From: Corynespora cassiicola | Taxonomy: Eukaryota > Ascomycota > Dothideomycetes > Pleosporales > Corynesporascaceae | Reading direction: 5' to 3' | Length of the DNA: 64,000 bases | Assembly (NCBI GenBank): GCA_022059125.1 | Contig: JAEUWY010000008.1 | Location: 682,001-746,000, forward strand | Shown here: in pieces, positions 1 through 11,404 of the stretch | Numbering within the stretch: the first letter of the stretch is position 1 | How the letters are laid out: each line of letters starts with the position of its first letter | Translations under genes and position numbers: made by a program | The notes under the pieces: model-generated | Seen by the model: the letters and a program-made list of their open reading frames with translations, nothing else | The model's database searches: none | What the model was told of the DNA's origin: nothing

Positions 1-298
1 AACGGCGTGGGTGCGGCATGGATATTTTGTGTAGATTGAAGGCCGAGACTTCATCGCTGATAGCCTACTTATATAATACAGCAATCATCTAATAGGAGAC
101 TTACTGTAATCAAACAATCGTAATAGTGTGGGAATTTAGTCTTGTCGAAGACGCCATGCTAATAGAACCCCCTCCAATGCACCCAAAAGCTCCTTAGCTA
201 TGCAAATAAAGCAAATGCAGACCCAGTACTAGCCCCCGTGGTATGCCGATCCTTCAAAACTCCAGTACTTAAAAAATTATCATTAAACGCATGTTCAT

Positions 299-1483
299 TC
301 AAAACCTCCGCTTGGCTTTGGCTGCGCTGGCCATCTTGGCGAGCATCTTCTTGCGTTGTTCCTTTTCCTTCTTCAGTCTTTCTTCTTCCGCCAGAGCTTC
401 TGCGTCTTCTTTTCTAGCAGCTCGGAGAGCGAGTTCTTCTTCACCATACAGATCAAATGCGCCAGCTTCCATATCAGATGAAGCATCAGACTCGTAGTCA
501 TCCTCTTCCTCCATCTCCTCATCAGACCAACTGGCATAGCCTCCATATCGGCCTTGAGTAGGTTTGGGCTTCGCCTTGGCTGCGGCTGCTCCACTCCGTC
601 CAGCAGGTCCAGCAGCGGTCACGGGTCTGGCTGTTCCCTTGTATCCAGTATCGGCCGGCTTCTTGATCGGGCGAGCAGTACCCTGATAGCCAACTTCTGC
701 AGGCTTCTTCTTATCTTTGGTAGTATCGGTCTTCAGAACACCAGGTTTGGTGAGAGGAGCAGCTGCAGGCTTCTTTCCTTTTGCCGCCGCTAGGGCCGCA
801 GCACGCGCTGCTTCCCGCTCTTTCTTTGTTAGAACCTTGGTAGGTGCATGCTTGACTGGTGGGGTTGCCGGCTTTGTCAAATCCTTCTCTTTCGCCTTCT
901 GCAACATGGCCAGATAACCCCCCTTCTTTGCTGTTGCTGGAGCTGCGCCTGAGGTCGAGGTCGATCCGACAGTCTTGGCTGCGGGCGGTGCAGTTGCCTT
1001 GGAAGCCGAAGCGGGAGCCTTGGGGACAGACTGCTGGCTGCTGGCTGCAGGGCTGGGTCTCTTCACAGCAGCAGTTGCTGGCTTAGAAACATTCAGCCCG
1101 GCAGTTCCACGGTATGGCACAGATGTCGACGATGAAGCAGATGGATTCGACTTCGCCACCGCTGGCGACGAAGCCGACCGGGCAGCGCCCTCCGATCGAT
1201 CAGACGGCCCAGGAGCATCCTTTCGCGGGGCCTTGGCCTGGTTGCTCTCCACCGTACCGGATGCTTTGCGCTTCAGACTCGCGGTCTGCGATGCTCCGTT
1301 GGTGCCTCCCGCTGGCCGTGGGACCGGTTTCGGCGCCGCTGCGGTGGGTGTTGTCCTGGCCGCTGGCACAGGGGCTTTGCTCGCAGCCGTGGGATCGATA
1401 GATGAGATGAGATCCTTAAGAAGCTGCGCCAGTTAGTCAGAGAGAGCGGCACGGTCGGCGCGCCTGAGTTGACTCACACTCAT
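299..1483 (-). CDS. SPT2: SPT2-type chromatin protein
   Basis: The coding sequence is the complement of 299-1423 joined to 1478-1483, giving 376 aa. The first coding exon holds only ATG AGT. The intron at 1424-1477 starts GTGAGT, has a CTAAC branch site and ends CAG, and splicing yields the N-terminus MSLLKDLISSIDP. A long Lys/Ala/Pro/Ser-rich disordered middle contains three near-repeats of a GYxGTARP motif. The C-terminus has an acidic patch followed by a highly charged helix ending in KAKRRF, which is the layout of the Spt2 family. Spt2 proteins bind histones H3-H4 and help restore nucleosomes behind RNA polymerase II; that role is family knowledge. The gene diverges from the P2 gene across about 500 bp. 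The start choice is firm because no in-frame ATG opens exon 2. Confidence 0.88.
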
Positions 1484-1986
1484 GTTGGGCGACAGATAAC
1501 TATTGACTCAGTATTACCGGTCGTGGTTGTATGGCCAGTCGTACATGCTTCCAGAGAACGTGCCGGGGAACAATAGAGCCGGGGAGCGATATCGCGCGCA
1601 CGGGGGGGGCGGACGGCGGCCGTGAAATAGGAGACAGGTGGACGGGCGAAGGTGAAGACAGCCAGTGGCGGACGAAGACAAGTGGGTTTTTGAAGGAGCC
1701 AGACCAGCCAGATCACGTGGTATTAGGTCACAGGATTTTCCGATCCGACATCTGCTAGCCGGATGTGCACTAGCCCGGGCGTCCCGCAGCCCACCACAAT
1801 TTTGAGCTCCGGCCTGCGAACTTTCTTCCAGCCAACATCCAAGTCGAGAACTTGAAGCCTACAGTCTCCGTCCGTACGGTGCGTCGCATTCAACCTTCCT
1901 TCCACACAGCAGCGATACTGATCTACACAGGTTAAATCGATTGTGCTCCTGTTCTTCCCAGTCATCCCTACAAACACTCTATCAAA
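1484..1986. promoter_or_regulatory. Divergent SPT2 / P2 upstream region
   Basis: This 503-bp gap lies between the start codons of SPT2 (minus) and the P2 gene (plus). It has no convincing ORF. A perfect CACGTG E-box lies at 1714-1719. Use of that site is an inference. Confidence 0.4.
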
Positions 1987-2432
1987 ATGAAGCACCTCGC
2001 GGCATACCTCCTCCTCGGCCTTGGTGGAAACACCTCCCCCTCCGCTGCCGACATCAAGGTGCGCACTACCAAATCGCAGTCGCGGCGTCTTCCTCTAACG
2101 AATCTACCAGAGCGTTCTCGAGTCTGTCGGTATTGAGGCTGATGACGAGCGTCTCAACAAGCTCATCTCTGAGCTTGAGGGCAAGGACATCAACGAGGTA
2201 CGATTATTTCCGGGATAATGATGAGGGAGAGCCAGAATCTAACGCGTCACAGCTGATCTCTGAGGGCTCTGCCAAGCTTGCGTCCGTTCCCTCCGGTGGT
2301 GCTGGCGGTGCTGCCGCCGGTGGCGCTGCTGCTGCTGGTGGTGCTGCCGCCGCTGAGGAGACCAAGGAGGAGGCCAAGGAGGAGGAGAAGGAGGAGTCTG
2401 ATGAGGACATGGGCTTCGGTCTCTTCGACTAA
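1987..2432 (+). CDS. RPP2: 60S acidic ribosomal protein P2
   Basis: Exons 1987-2058, 2111-2197 and 2253-2432 encode 112 aa. The protein opens [14 protein letters not shown], followed by the helical P1/P2 dimerisation domain (about residues 1-60). A flexible Ala/Gly hinge and an acidic Glu/Lys stretch follow. It ends in the invariant P-protein tail [11 protein letters not shown], which contacts elongation factors. P2 pairs with P1 on the P0 stalk of the large subunit and stimulates factor-dependent GTP hydrolysis. Both introns (52 and 55 nt) are GT-AG and lie between codons. An AATAAA-like element is present near 2549. It lies upstream of another ribosomal protein gene on the same strand. Confidence 0.97.
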
Positions 2433-3020
2433 GCGTATCGCAAAATCTGCGTGTCAACGAGGGATGATCTATCAGCCACCGCATTCACGAGACTTATGCG
2501 GGACGAAGGCCATTTGGGCGGTGATGAGCGTGCTTTCAATGGGGCCAAAATAAAGCCTCAGTGGCAGTCACCCACATACCTGCTAGTATATTGAATGAAA
2601 GCCATGCACCCTCAATCATGCAGTTGCACAAGTGAATTTTTGGCATTAGTATTCTAGAATTGCATCCCGTCATTTTGCGAATACATGTACAGGTCTGGAA
2701 TAGGTAACGCGCGACTCATGAGTCCTGAAATCTACGCCCCAGGGCCCAGTTTGCAACACACTCTAGCATAACTCTCTCAGCAATTACTTCCCCACAAAAA
2801 GCGTCCACAGATCTCTGCGACTTGTCGCGAGCGTGATTCGTGGTCGGAACAACTTCGTGACTTTGGCGCGGCGTGCCAAGACTCAGGGCTGCCGCACTCG
2901 CTTAGCGAGATTCGAATATTCCACTTCGACATCGTTCCTTCAACCCATCCGACGACCACCACCAACGCCCACCTGCGACCATCGAAGTTACCTTTCTAGC
3001 CACTTCGACAAATCGCAACC
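2433..3020. other. Intergenic, P2 to S15
   Basis: This is 588 bp between two ribosomal protein genes on the same strand. It should hold the P2 3' UTR and the S15 promoter. I see no gene or RNA in it. Confidence 0.5.
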
Positions 3021-3841
3021 ATGGCTGACACCGAATACGTGAGTGATTTTGGTCAACTATTTTTCTGACACCCGTGCTAACAATGAGACAGAACGCTGAG
3101 GAGGCTGCCGGTACGTACTCGCCCGCCCTGCCCACGACCCGTTTTGCACTTCGACGAGATCCTCCCCGATTGCGAGAACACGCCAGATTACCCTCAAGAT
3201 ATTTCCCCCGCCCGCCGTCGAAATTGGTGATACACATTGTGGGGTGGCAATAGACTGACGCCTTTTCCGCAGAGCTCAAGAAGAAGAGAGCCTTCCGCAA
3301 GTTTTCCTACCGTGGAGTCGACCTTGACCAGTATGTCCGCCTCGCCTTGCGTATACGGCTCCAACCCGCTCCGGGGCGCGCAAACAGCACTAGTTGAACT
3401 GGTATTGATGAACCCCGCAGGCTCCTCGACCTCTCCTCGGAAGAGCTCCGTGACCTCGTCCATGCCCGTGCTCGTCGTCGGTTCAACCGTGGCCTTAAGC
3501 GCAAGCCCATGGGCCTGATCAAGAAGCTTCGCAAGGCCAAGCAGGAGGCCAGGCCCAACGAGAAGCCCGACCTCGTCAAGACTCACCTCCGTGACATGAT
3601 TGTCGTCCCCGAGATGATCGGTTCCGTCATTGGCATCTACTCCGGAAAGGAGTTCAACCAGGTCGAGATCAAGCCTGAGATGGTTGGCCACTACCTCGGA
3701 GAGTTCTCCATCTCATAGTACGTTGCGCTAGGTCTAGAGAAAATCGGTTGGAGTCGCTAACAGCTTTACAGCAAGCCCGTCAAGCACGGAAGGCCGGGTA
3801 TCGGTGCCACCCACTCTTCCCGTTTCATTCCTCTCAAGTAA
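3021..3841 (+). CDS. RPS15: 40S ribosomal protein S15 (uS19)
   Basis: Five exons (3021-3038, 3092-3110, 3273-3330, 3421-3717, 3772-3841) encode 153 aa. The protein starts [20 protein letters not shown] and contains the uS19 core, including a [13 protein letters not shown] basic stretch and the signature VGHYLGEFS. It ends [14 protein letters not shown]. It sits on the small-subunit head near the decoding site, and the eukaryotic protein is also needed for nuclear export of pre-40S particles (family knowledge). The first two coding exons are 18 and 19 nt, so reading the locus without splicing recovers only the middle of the protein. All donors are GT and all acceptors AG. Confidence 0.97.
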
Positions 3842-5311
3842 TTGGTCTGGGTCCTTGGTTGCATGGGTTCTTTCGTGGGGCGGAGAAATGTACTTCATGA
3901 CCTACAACGAATATAGGTGTTAGGTGCATCACTGCGCTTTCAATGACCGTGAAGGCGCAAAAAAAGCCTTACGGAAGGCATGAAGATATGATGTAGATAC
4001 TGCCAACTACATCGCCGTTCGAATCAATCTGTGCCTCCACGTTGGTGATCTGTGCTGCTGTGAAGTAGTATATCGTTTGCGCACGAGATGATATGTCACA
4101 ATATCTAATGGAAATGTGTAACCCATTTACTGAACTCAAGACATCAAATCCGCAGTTCACGCAGAGCATGAACATTTCGACTCCTCTTCATAATAGCTAC
4201 TCTACCCCGGAAGAGACTAGAGACGCAATATGTTTTGTGGGAGCTAAAAGGCATGACGCGATTGAATTACACTAAACACGAGACAGCAGTGTAGGTTTTC
4301 GTCTTCTATTGGAGGATATACAGATGATAACAAACTCGGATAATCTACTATATCTCATTGCGTACATACCCATACAGTCACTATTAGATATGTTTTATTG
4401 ATAATGCCCAGTGCCAAGTCCATACCATTCAATCAAGTCCTGTTCCTGGTTAGATTTGAATATATAACATTCCGAAAGGAGCCGAACTTGCGCAGGATAT
4501 TCGTTGAATATTTGCCCTCTATGGTGCGCTGGCGTCTTAAAGCTTTACTTTCATCATAGTACCGGACATTCTCTTTATCCAAGCCTAAAAGCTATCCATC
4601 CGTGCTCAAAGGATATATCCATTTGCTCTGCTCTACGTAATGAACAGTCCAAAAGATCTGTTAAGATATCGACTACAAGTACAAAGATAGTGTAGGGTCT
4701 TATACTGTTTTGAAATCATAAAGTAGGAGTTGCAGAGCATGAAAACGATCCACGAATACGCAAAAAAATCAATTACGCTCTCGGGGACTGTCCCTGCCTC
4801 CCAACTGTATTTTATATCTTACTCAAGCTGGAAGCAAGAGAGCAACGGTCGAATTCCCTTTTTGCCTATGGCTCTAGTATGATGATTATAGGATTGGGCC
4901 GCGGATTCCTTTACTATTATGCAACATAACAAGCTACTGTCTATTATTAACTTGCACAAGGGTTTGTGATTGTATTTTAGTCGTGCCTTTTTCTTAGTAA
5001 GAGAGCCCGTTACAGCTCAACTACATACGTAGAATGCAAGAATATAAAGAATTAAAACATATATAGCCTAAAATAAATGATATTTTATATTCCTCACCTC
5101 TGTCCCTTTCCCAGTTCTCTCCAGTCAAAAATCAAATTCCAGTAGGCCATCAAGCTCTTTCCATTCCTTGGCGTTTGCGGAAAGTCGGCCCTGCAAAAAT
5201 CATTGTAGCGGGGCTCATCTTCTTCCTAGGCCTTTCCTTGGTCTCCACCATGACGAGCAGCGACGCAAAAAAAGAATGCTCCCGATACCCGCTCATTTGA
5301 GCGGACGATAT
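3842..5311. other. AT-richer gene-free stretch
   Basis: This is 1.47 kb downstream of S15 with no ORF above about 70 codons, no splice-linked coding signal and no RNA gene I can see. It is clearly more AT-rich than the flanking genes. It could be decayed sequence, but no element can be named. Confidence 0.5.
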
Positions 5312-5409
5312 TGATGAGAGTGGGACTCGAACCCACGCCACTTTCGTGACCAGGAATTAGTGTTAAGAAGACCTTAACCTGGCGCCATAACCAACTCGGC
5401 CATCTCACC
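5312..5409 (-). tRNA. tRNA-Leu(AAG) with a 16-nt intron
   Basis: Read on the minus strand it folds as a class II tRNA. The acceptor stem GGTGAGA pairs with TCTCATC, including one G-U. The D arm is GCC...GGC, the anticodon stem is CCAGG/CCTGG, the long variable arm has a CAC-GAAA-GTG hairpin, and the T arm is GTGGG-TTCGAGT-CCCAC. The discriminator is A. The loop between the anticodon-stem halves is 23 nt, which implies a 16-nt intron after position 37 (about 5356-5371). The anticodon AAG is at 5373-5375 and reads CUU. The long variable arm and A73 agree with leucine identity. Confidence 0.93.
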
Positions 5410-6115
5410 GATGAGATCATGTGATTGATGAAAAAATGTTGAGCAAAAACAAATATATCGTTTATCAAAACTTCCAATCTCGACTTTTCATGATGGAGGT
5501 GATATCGGCTGTGGAGCGGAGGAGGTGGAGATGAGCTAGTGGATTAGCACTAGTAGACAATCGAGCTAGTTGGCAGTGCTTACAAGTAACAATACAACCC
5601 ACAAGGCTATTCCAAATGTGGTTTACCTATTTGCATCGCCTCTGTAACAGATGCGCACTCGATCTGAGTGCAACAGTACTCCTTTATGTTGGTGTCATAC
5701 AGTATAGGAACAAGTGCAGCATCCGACCCTTAGGAGTTCGCGTTGAAGGGTGTAATCGTGCCATATTACCAAGATTAGGCCTACACTATTTGGACTTTGT
5801 CAGCTTGGACAAACACATAGAACAACATAACGCGCAATGGTTTGGAAGCGTGAGGCCATTCCAAAACCCGCGAATCCTTACCTTTTTCATTACGTCCAGT
5901 TTGCCTCGAACGGCTAGTCGCTTCGATTAGCTCATCTTAAGAATATGGCCGACGGCCACCTTTCCTTCCCTCTCAATCAGTGTGAATACGTTCACTGGCA
6001 TCAAAAATCTTCTCCCAACTCTCAATTGCTTACAATATTATAGCAGGTGTATCTAATACCAAGGCATCGTTCGTCTGTGAACCCTTGAGTCCGTACGGTC
6101 CTCTCCTCTCCGGAT
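5410..6115. other. Intergenic, tRNA-Leu to acyltransferase gene
   Basis: This 706-bp stretch contains one open frame of about 100 codons (5616-5930, plus) with no recognisable motif, which I do not call as a gene. It should include the promoter of the acyltransferase-like gene. Confidence 0.4.
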
Positions 6116-7837
6116 ATGCCGGATACTCAACAACCTCATTGGCTCTCGCGGTATGCATCCAATGCCCACGCTTGGAATCTTTTCACACTATCGGGGGGCA
6201 AGCAAGGGTATACGCGACCACTTGGCCTAGTGGAAACCTCATTCGACATTGACGGAAGCGAGTATGGCGGTCGAGCGGACATGAACGCACTCATGAGAAT
6301 GGAAATCAGGCACTCTCTTGCGACAAAAGCGGATTTCCGTAAAAGAATTGCGTTGGCATGGACATACCTAAGGCTACAACATGTGCTCCTCATGGGTCGA
6401 GTGGTAGAAGACACAGAGACGGGAAGGCGTGGGTTTGTTGTTGAATTGGAAAGGAGCCGGGAAGAGGCGGTAAAGAATGCCGAAAAGAACATTGTTTGGG
6501 TTGAAGATCTGTATGATGAAGTGGACGCAGAGGACATTTACCGTCATTGCTTGAATGTCGCTCGCATTATCAAGCCTGGAGTATGTCTCTCTCGCATGCA
6601 TGTTCTGCCACTTGTACCGCTTCCGAACGGCAATTTCGAGTTACGTCTCATCATTATCATGGCGCATGAGACTTCCGATGGTCTAGCAGCATACAACTGG
6701 TTCTCGCACTTCATGAAGATACTCAACACCCCTCTTTCAACTCTTGAGAAAGATATCGACACCTTCCGGTCTTCGCAGCATATAAAAGCGAGGTTACCAC
6801 CCGCTCAAGAAGACTTGTACCCGCCCATCTCTGGGTCGAAAGCCCGTGAGCGCTGGTTCTGGGCCATAATGCGTGTGCTGCGCCATGTCCGCAAATCCCT
6901 TCCACAAACCTTTACGAATCCCCTGCACAGAGCAGAAAGTCTCCAAGAAGCAACATCATATCCGCCCAAATATTCGGCAGTTTTCGACTATAGTCCGTCG
7001 AATAAACCACCTTTGAACTCCGGGTATTACTCGACCAACCTCTCCAAGTCTGCATCTGCGCGCCTCATATCTCTGTGCCGGGGCAACAAGATATCCGTTG
7101 GAGCTGGTTGCTTTGCACTCGCTGCAATTTCTATGATGGAGATCTACGAATCATCCAACCTGTCAGAACCATCCCGTAATCACCCAGCCTTCGCAGCCAG
7201 CTTCCCCCTAAACCCACGTCCATTCTTCAACTACAATGGCCCACCCGAATCGTGCATGCTCGCCTTCAACGATGGCATCATAATGCCCTTCCTACCCTCT
7301 TCGCTCCCAATCGAAGACCGTTTCAAGCTCGTAGCGCGCACCGCAAACCGCGAGCTGCGCGCATACCAGAAGCGCCTCGACAAGACGCAGGGCATCAGCA
7401 TGTTCGATCCCACCTATCCCGGCCGTGTGCTCGCGCACGGCTACTTGCTTCAGCTCGAGCGCATCGAGCTACGGCAGCCACCGCACCGCAAAACAGGCAT
7501 CGCTCCGCAGGGCGCGTATCCCGCGAAGACGCACTCTTCGGGTGCCACGTGTGGCGTGTCTTCCTTGGGCTCCATAGCTCATTTCTTCAAGCCCGGCACG
7601 TACGACTTTTCGGCGGTGGATGCGGGTGAGAGGGACTTTGTCGCTGATTACAGAGACATGAGGATTGGAGTTCGCGCTAGGGACGATGAATTTCTCATCG
7701 TTACGAGTACAGATTTCGAAGGCCTTGTCGGATTCGGAGTCAGTTATGATGGGTGTGCTATTGACGAGGCAGCTGCCGAGATGTGGGGGGAGAAGATTAG
7801 GGGGCTGCTGGAGGTGGATGGCGAGGCTAGGCTTTGA
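6116..7837 (+). CDS. CoA-dependent acyltransferase / condensation-domain-like protein
   Basis: A single uninterrupted exon encodes 573 aa. The key motif is the catalytic HxxxD of the chloramphenicol-acetyltransferase/condensation superfamily, here HETSD at residues 184-188 followed by G, preceded by a hydrophobic strand (LRLIIIMA). The rest resembles fungal alcohol O-acetyltransferase-like proteins that acylate small metabolites; I do not see a carrier-protein or adenylation domain, so it is not an NRPS module. The substrate cannot be read from sequence. It is intronless, stands alone beside a tRNA and is flanked by AT-richer DNA, so it looks like an accessory gene. Nothing nearby suggests a biosynthetic cluster. 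The start is the first ATG of the frame. Confidence 0.75.
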   Translation: MPDTQQPHWLSRYASNAHAWNLFTLSGGKQGYTRPLGLVETSFDIDGSEYGGRADMNALMRMEIRHSLATKADFRKRIALAWTYLRLQHVLLMGRVVEDTETGRRGFVVELERSREEAVKNAEKNIVWVEDLYDEVDAEDIYRHCLNVARIIKPGVCLSRMHVLPLVPLPNGNFELRLIIIMAHETSDGLAAYNWFSHFMKILNTPLSTLEKDIDTFRSSQHIKARLPPAQEDLYPPISGSKARERWFWAIMRVLRHVRKSLPQTFTNPLHRAESLQEATSYPPKYSAVFDYSPSNKPPLNSGYYSTNLSKSASARLISLCRGNKISVGAGCFALAAISMMEIYESSNLSEPSRNHPAFAASFPLNPRPFFNYNGPPESCMLAFNDGIIMPFLPSSLPIEDRFKLVARTANRELRAYQKRLDKTQGISMFDPTYPGRVLAHGYLLQLERIELRQPPHRKTGIAPQGAYPAKTHSSGATCGVSSLGSIAHFFKPGTYDFSAVDAGERDFVADYRDMRIGVRARDDEFLIVTSTDFEGLVGFGVSYDGCAIDEAAAEMWGEKIRGLLEVDGEARL

Positions 7838-8646
7838 ATTAATAGCCTACATGCATGTCCGTTTTGGGACAGTCGCCAAAGATGGTGGTTAGTTGAGAGC
7901 AGCGTTCGTTCAGATAAGAGACTAGACAAGGAGACTAGATGTTTTCCGCCGGGGTCGGAATCCATTCCGACATTGTGTCGTTGGACTAGTAGCTTGGCGG
8001 GAAGAGGGGTGCTCATCGGTATGGGATTAGACGTGTTTCCTATCATATGTAACTAGAAAATGAGAATAAAAAAGACATTGTTTCCGGCTTAGAACATCAC
8101 GGCAGCTGATAGATAGCGAAGAACTCGGTGTTGAAGGCGCGTACTGCAGTAGTCTACACAGACAAGACAGCAGCCCTGTAGCCTGCACCTAAACTCAGCC
8201 CCAAAAAGCAACGACGCGATTGGGATAGCCTCATCAGCCATCATCATCATCATCACGAAGAAACCTACTGCACCACCGTTGCAATCTCACCATTTTTCAC
8301 ATGCAGCTGAATTTTCTATGATGTAGTGCATCACGACACGAACGTCAGGATCCGCTCGTGAAGGGCCTCGACGACCTGTCGCGGGCCATAGTAGCCCTCT
8401 CCATAAGCTTATCTCCAACCGCTCTCAGCCGCAGGCATTCGCGCACCCGCGGGCTGAGCAACCGGAAACATCACAAACCGATCAGCCTTGCATGTGAAAA
8501 GGGCTTTCCCAAAAAGAAATCGAGATGCCACTACCGCGCTGCGAAAAACGTATAAGCAGCCTTCTCTCTCTCACCCGTCCCCCCCGTCCTCCACCTAACC
8601 CATCCTCATCCCTATCCCCCCTAAGAAGCCTTGCAAAACCTAGCCC
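7838..8646. other. Intergenic, acyltransferase to hydrolase-like gene
   Basis: This is 809 bp between two genes on the same strand. A short CAT-trinucleotide run lies near 8238-8254. No ORF or RNA is convincing. Confidence 0.4.
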
Positions 8647-10240
8647 ATGAATCACACCTCCACATCCAGCAACCCATCCCCGGGTCCCCTCTACCTCCAA
8701 AACCCGCAGGAGCAACACCAGCAGCAACAACTCCAAACCTACACCCTCACCCCGCCCACATCCCGAAAGTCGTCGTTGCCAGACATTTCCACCATGCCCT
8801 CGACCTACGCCACCAATGCCGTCAAGCTCATCCCCTCGCGCACCGACACCACGGCCAGCACGCCCACGCCCTGGACCGGCGACCCCTTCGCCCTCTGCGT
8901 CGCCGACGCCAAACTCTTCTTCGGCCTCGCGCGCACGCTCCCGGGAATCCTGAATCCGTGGAACACTTGGCCGTGCAAGGAGCTGGATGAGCTGTATCCG
9001 TACTCTGCGCAGAACCTGCTGTGCCTGGCCTTGCACCTCTTCTTGATGGTGCTGCAGGGCTTCTTCGTGCTGTCGCTTCCGTTCATGGTGGCGTTGCCTA
9101 TTTGGGCGGTGGGGGCGTATTCGGCGGTGGTGATGGGGGTTACGTGGGGGGTTGCGCAGGTGTTGAATGGGAGGGAGGGGATCTTTGAGAGCGACGTTGA
9201 TCTGGGGCCTGAGGGCCAGGAGCATGAAGACGAGTGTTGGATTTATTTGAATGGGGTGTCTGTAGGGTATGTTTTTGACTGGTTCCTTCTTCGTCTGATT
9301 TCCTACCGGATGTGCGGGTCACTGACTTCCAATGCTCTAGGAAACACTGGCTCAAGGGCAATGTCAATCGCCTGGCTTTGACGTTTCGTCGTCCCATCAT
9401 TGGCGTACACAACCGCACGTATGGAATCATCTTCGATTTGATCCAGTGCATAATCGAGAGGAACTTCAGCTATGCGACATTGGATATCCGGACGTCGTAT
9501 GCTGTCATCAAGAACCGCCTGCTTACTGAAGAATACAAGACTGTCATCTTGATCCTGCACAGCCAGGGTGGGATCGAGGGAGGGCTCATCCTAGACTGGT
9601 TGCTCAGCGAGCGTGAGCATTTTCCCACTCAATTTATGCCCATGTCCTGACATATCAAGTTCCCCACGACATTGTCAACAAGCTAGAGATTTATACCTTT
9701 GGCTCTGCTGCTAATCACTTCAACAACCCCCATCGTAATTCAAATTACATGCTCGCGGCTAAGAGCCCCACCATATCCTGCCGCAACGATAAGGCCGTGC
9801 GCCACATTGAACACTATGCTGACCATGGTGACTTTGTGGCAAGGTGGGGCGTGCTGAGCTTCACGCGCATGCAAAACCGATACATGGGGCGTGTCTTTGT
9901 CAATCCAGCCACTGGACATCTCCTGAATCAACATTACCTCAATGCCATGTTCCCTCTAGGAGAAGACAAGCGTGTACGGGAAGACAATAGCTTTATGGAT
10001 ATGGACGTCATTTTTGCCGGCAATGCGGTGGATGCTCCTGAGGGTTTCCTTGATCGTCTTTCCCAGAATGGACAGACCGTTGTTGGAGCCGAGGTGGTCG
10101 ACAATCACAGCCCCGTAGAACCAATTTCTCGGAAAAAGACTGAAGATGTGCTTGCTGCAAAGCTGGCAAATAGGAAGTTCAAAGTCAGGGAGTTCTCTAG
10201 GCTGTGGTGCTATAGGAATGGAGGTTCGCCGGATAATTAA
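8647..10240 (+). CDS. Membrane-anchored alpha/beta-hydrolase-like protein
   Basis: Exons 8647-9266, 9341-9612 and 9660-10240 encode 490 aa. The first ~75 residues are Ser/Thr/Gln-rich and disordered. Two adjacent hydrophobic segments at about residues 124-168 look like membrane helices. Downstream, a strand (TVILILHSQGG) ends in a nucleophile-elbow-like motif with Ser281 in H-S-Q-G-G. Later segments, YTFGSAANHF and YADHGDFVARWG, could supply the Asp/His surroundings of a hydrolase core. This suggests a membrane-bound lipase-like enzyme of a fungal family I cannot name. Both introns are GT-AG with consistent phases (2 and 1). The C-terminal third is hydrophilic. It ends 250 bp from the convergent ATP4 gene. 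Confidence 0.72.
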
Positions 10241-10490
10241 TCGGGAGAGCGCACATAGGCTGGAGCTTTTCACAGATAGTACCGAACAAGTTTGGTCCGC
10301 TTTGGCGGTTCGCAAAATTGCTCCATGTTGCTCACACAAACTCGCACGTGAAAGCAGACGGAAGAAATTCTAGAACAAAATGAGACGAGGCTTGTGTCCA
10401 AAGCCTGAGGGTACTCTATTGGACCAGATTGACTATAGCACAGGTTTATGTAACATCGAACTGAGTGGATTAGGAAACGTTTTTGGGCGC

Positions 10491-11404
10491 TTATGCCTTC
10501 TGTGTAACGATCCCTGCAGATTGTCAGTAGGTGGTCGGGATATTGCGCAAAGAACGTACTCTCAACGTCAGCAACGCTCTGGTCAAGAATCTGCTTGAGA
10601 ACTTTGGGGTTGTCGAGCTCCTTCTCAATCTTGGCGATGACGGACTCGGCAAGCTCGCGCTGCTGCCTCTGCTTGACCTGTCCCTCGTAACGCACCCACG
10701 AGTCCAAAACGCTCTTGGCCTCGGTGGCGATGTTAACGCGCTGCTCAAGCTCGAAAGCCTGGGCCTCAAGCTTGGCGGTTTCCTGGTCCAATGTCAGCCA
10801 CGGTCGGTCCAGCGGAATTCGCGCTCCATATCGCGAATGGGTCTATCGCACCTTCGAAACCTCGAAAAGGGTCTTGGTAACGTCAATGACGCTTCCAAGC
10901 TCCTGGACGCTCTCGATGCGTTGCTTCACAGCCGTGGTGTGGTCGGCACGGGCAGCGTTGAGGATGCCGGAGATCTTGTCGACCTGGGACTGGGCATAGC
11001 TGGACCAGGCGGGGCCAGCATACTTGGCAACAGCCCAGAAGATGGTCAACAAGCTGAGAGCGACGATGGACTCCTCGTTGACGACGTAGAGCTCGTTGCT
11101 AATAGCCGCGACGCTGACACCAGCTCCGGCGGAGAGCACAGCAGCCTTGGTGATGGGGCTGTTGCCGGGCACGGGAATCGAGTCGAGGAGCGACTGGGCC
11201 TTCTTCTTGGGGTCCTCCTGCGGCACATTGGAGTTGTAGCGGGCCGGGGTGATCTGGGCCGTGATGGCTGGGAGGGCTCGGGGGGAGAGGGTTGGGCGGA
11301 GACGGGCGGCGCCTGCTGCGGATCAGCATCGAGGCCAATGGCATCAGAAGTTCATCAGGGAGCTGTCACTTACCGACCGCGCTCCTTGCGAGACGAGAGG
11401 CCAT
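10491..11404 (-). CDS. ATP4: Mitochondrial F1Fo ATP synthase subunit 4 (subunit b)
   Basis: The complement of 10491-10513, 10560-10782, 10852-11315 and 11374-11404 encodes 246 aa, close to the yeast length. The N-terminus MASRLARSAV plus Arg-rich residues up to PARYNSN is a mitochondrial presequence. Two hydrophobic segments follow (around AAVLSAGAGVSVAAI and IVALSLLTIFWAVAKY), then a long charged helix, the peripheral stator stalk joining Fo to F1. The last coding exon is 23 nt and gives the tail VERIVTQKA. The acceptor of the first intron is a tandem CAGCAG, so one extra Ala may be included or skipped in frame. It is divergent from NOC4, with 216 bp between the start codons. Confidence 0.94.
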
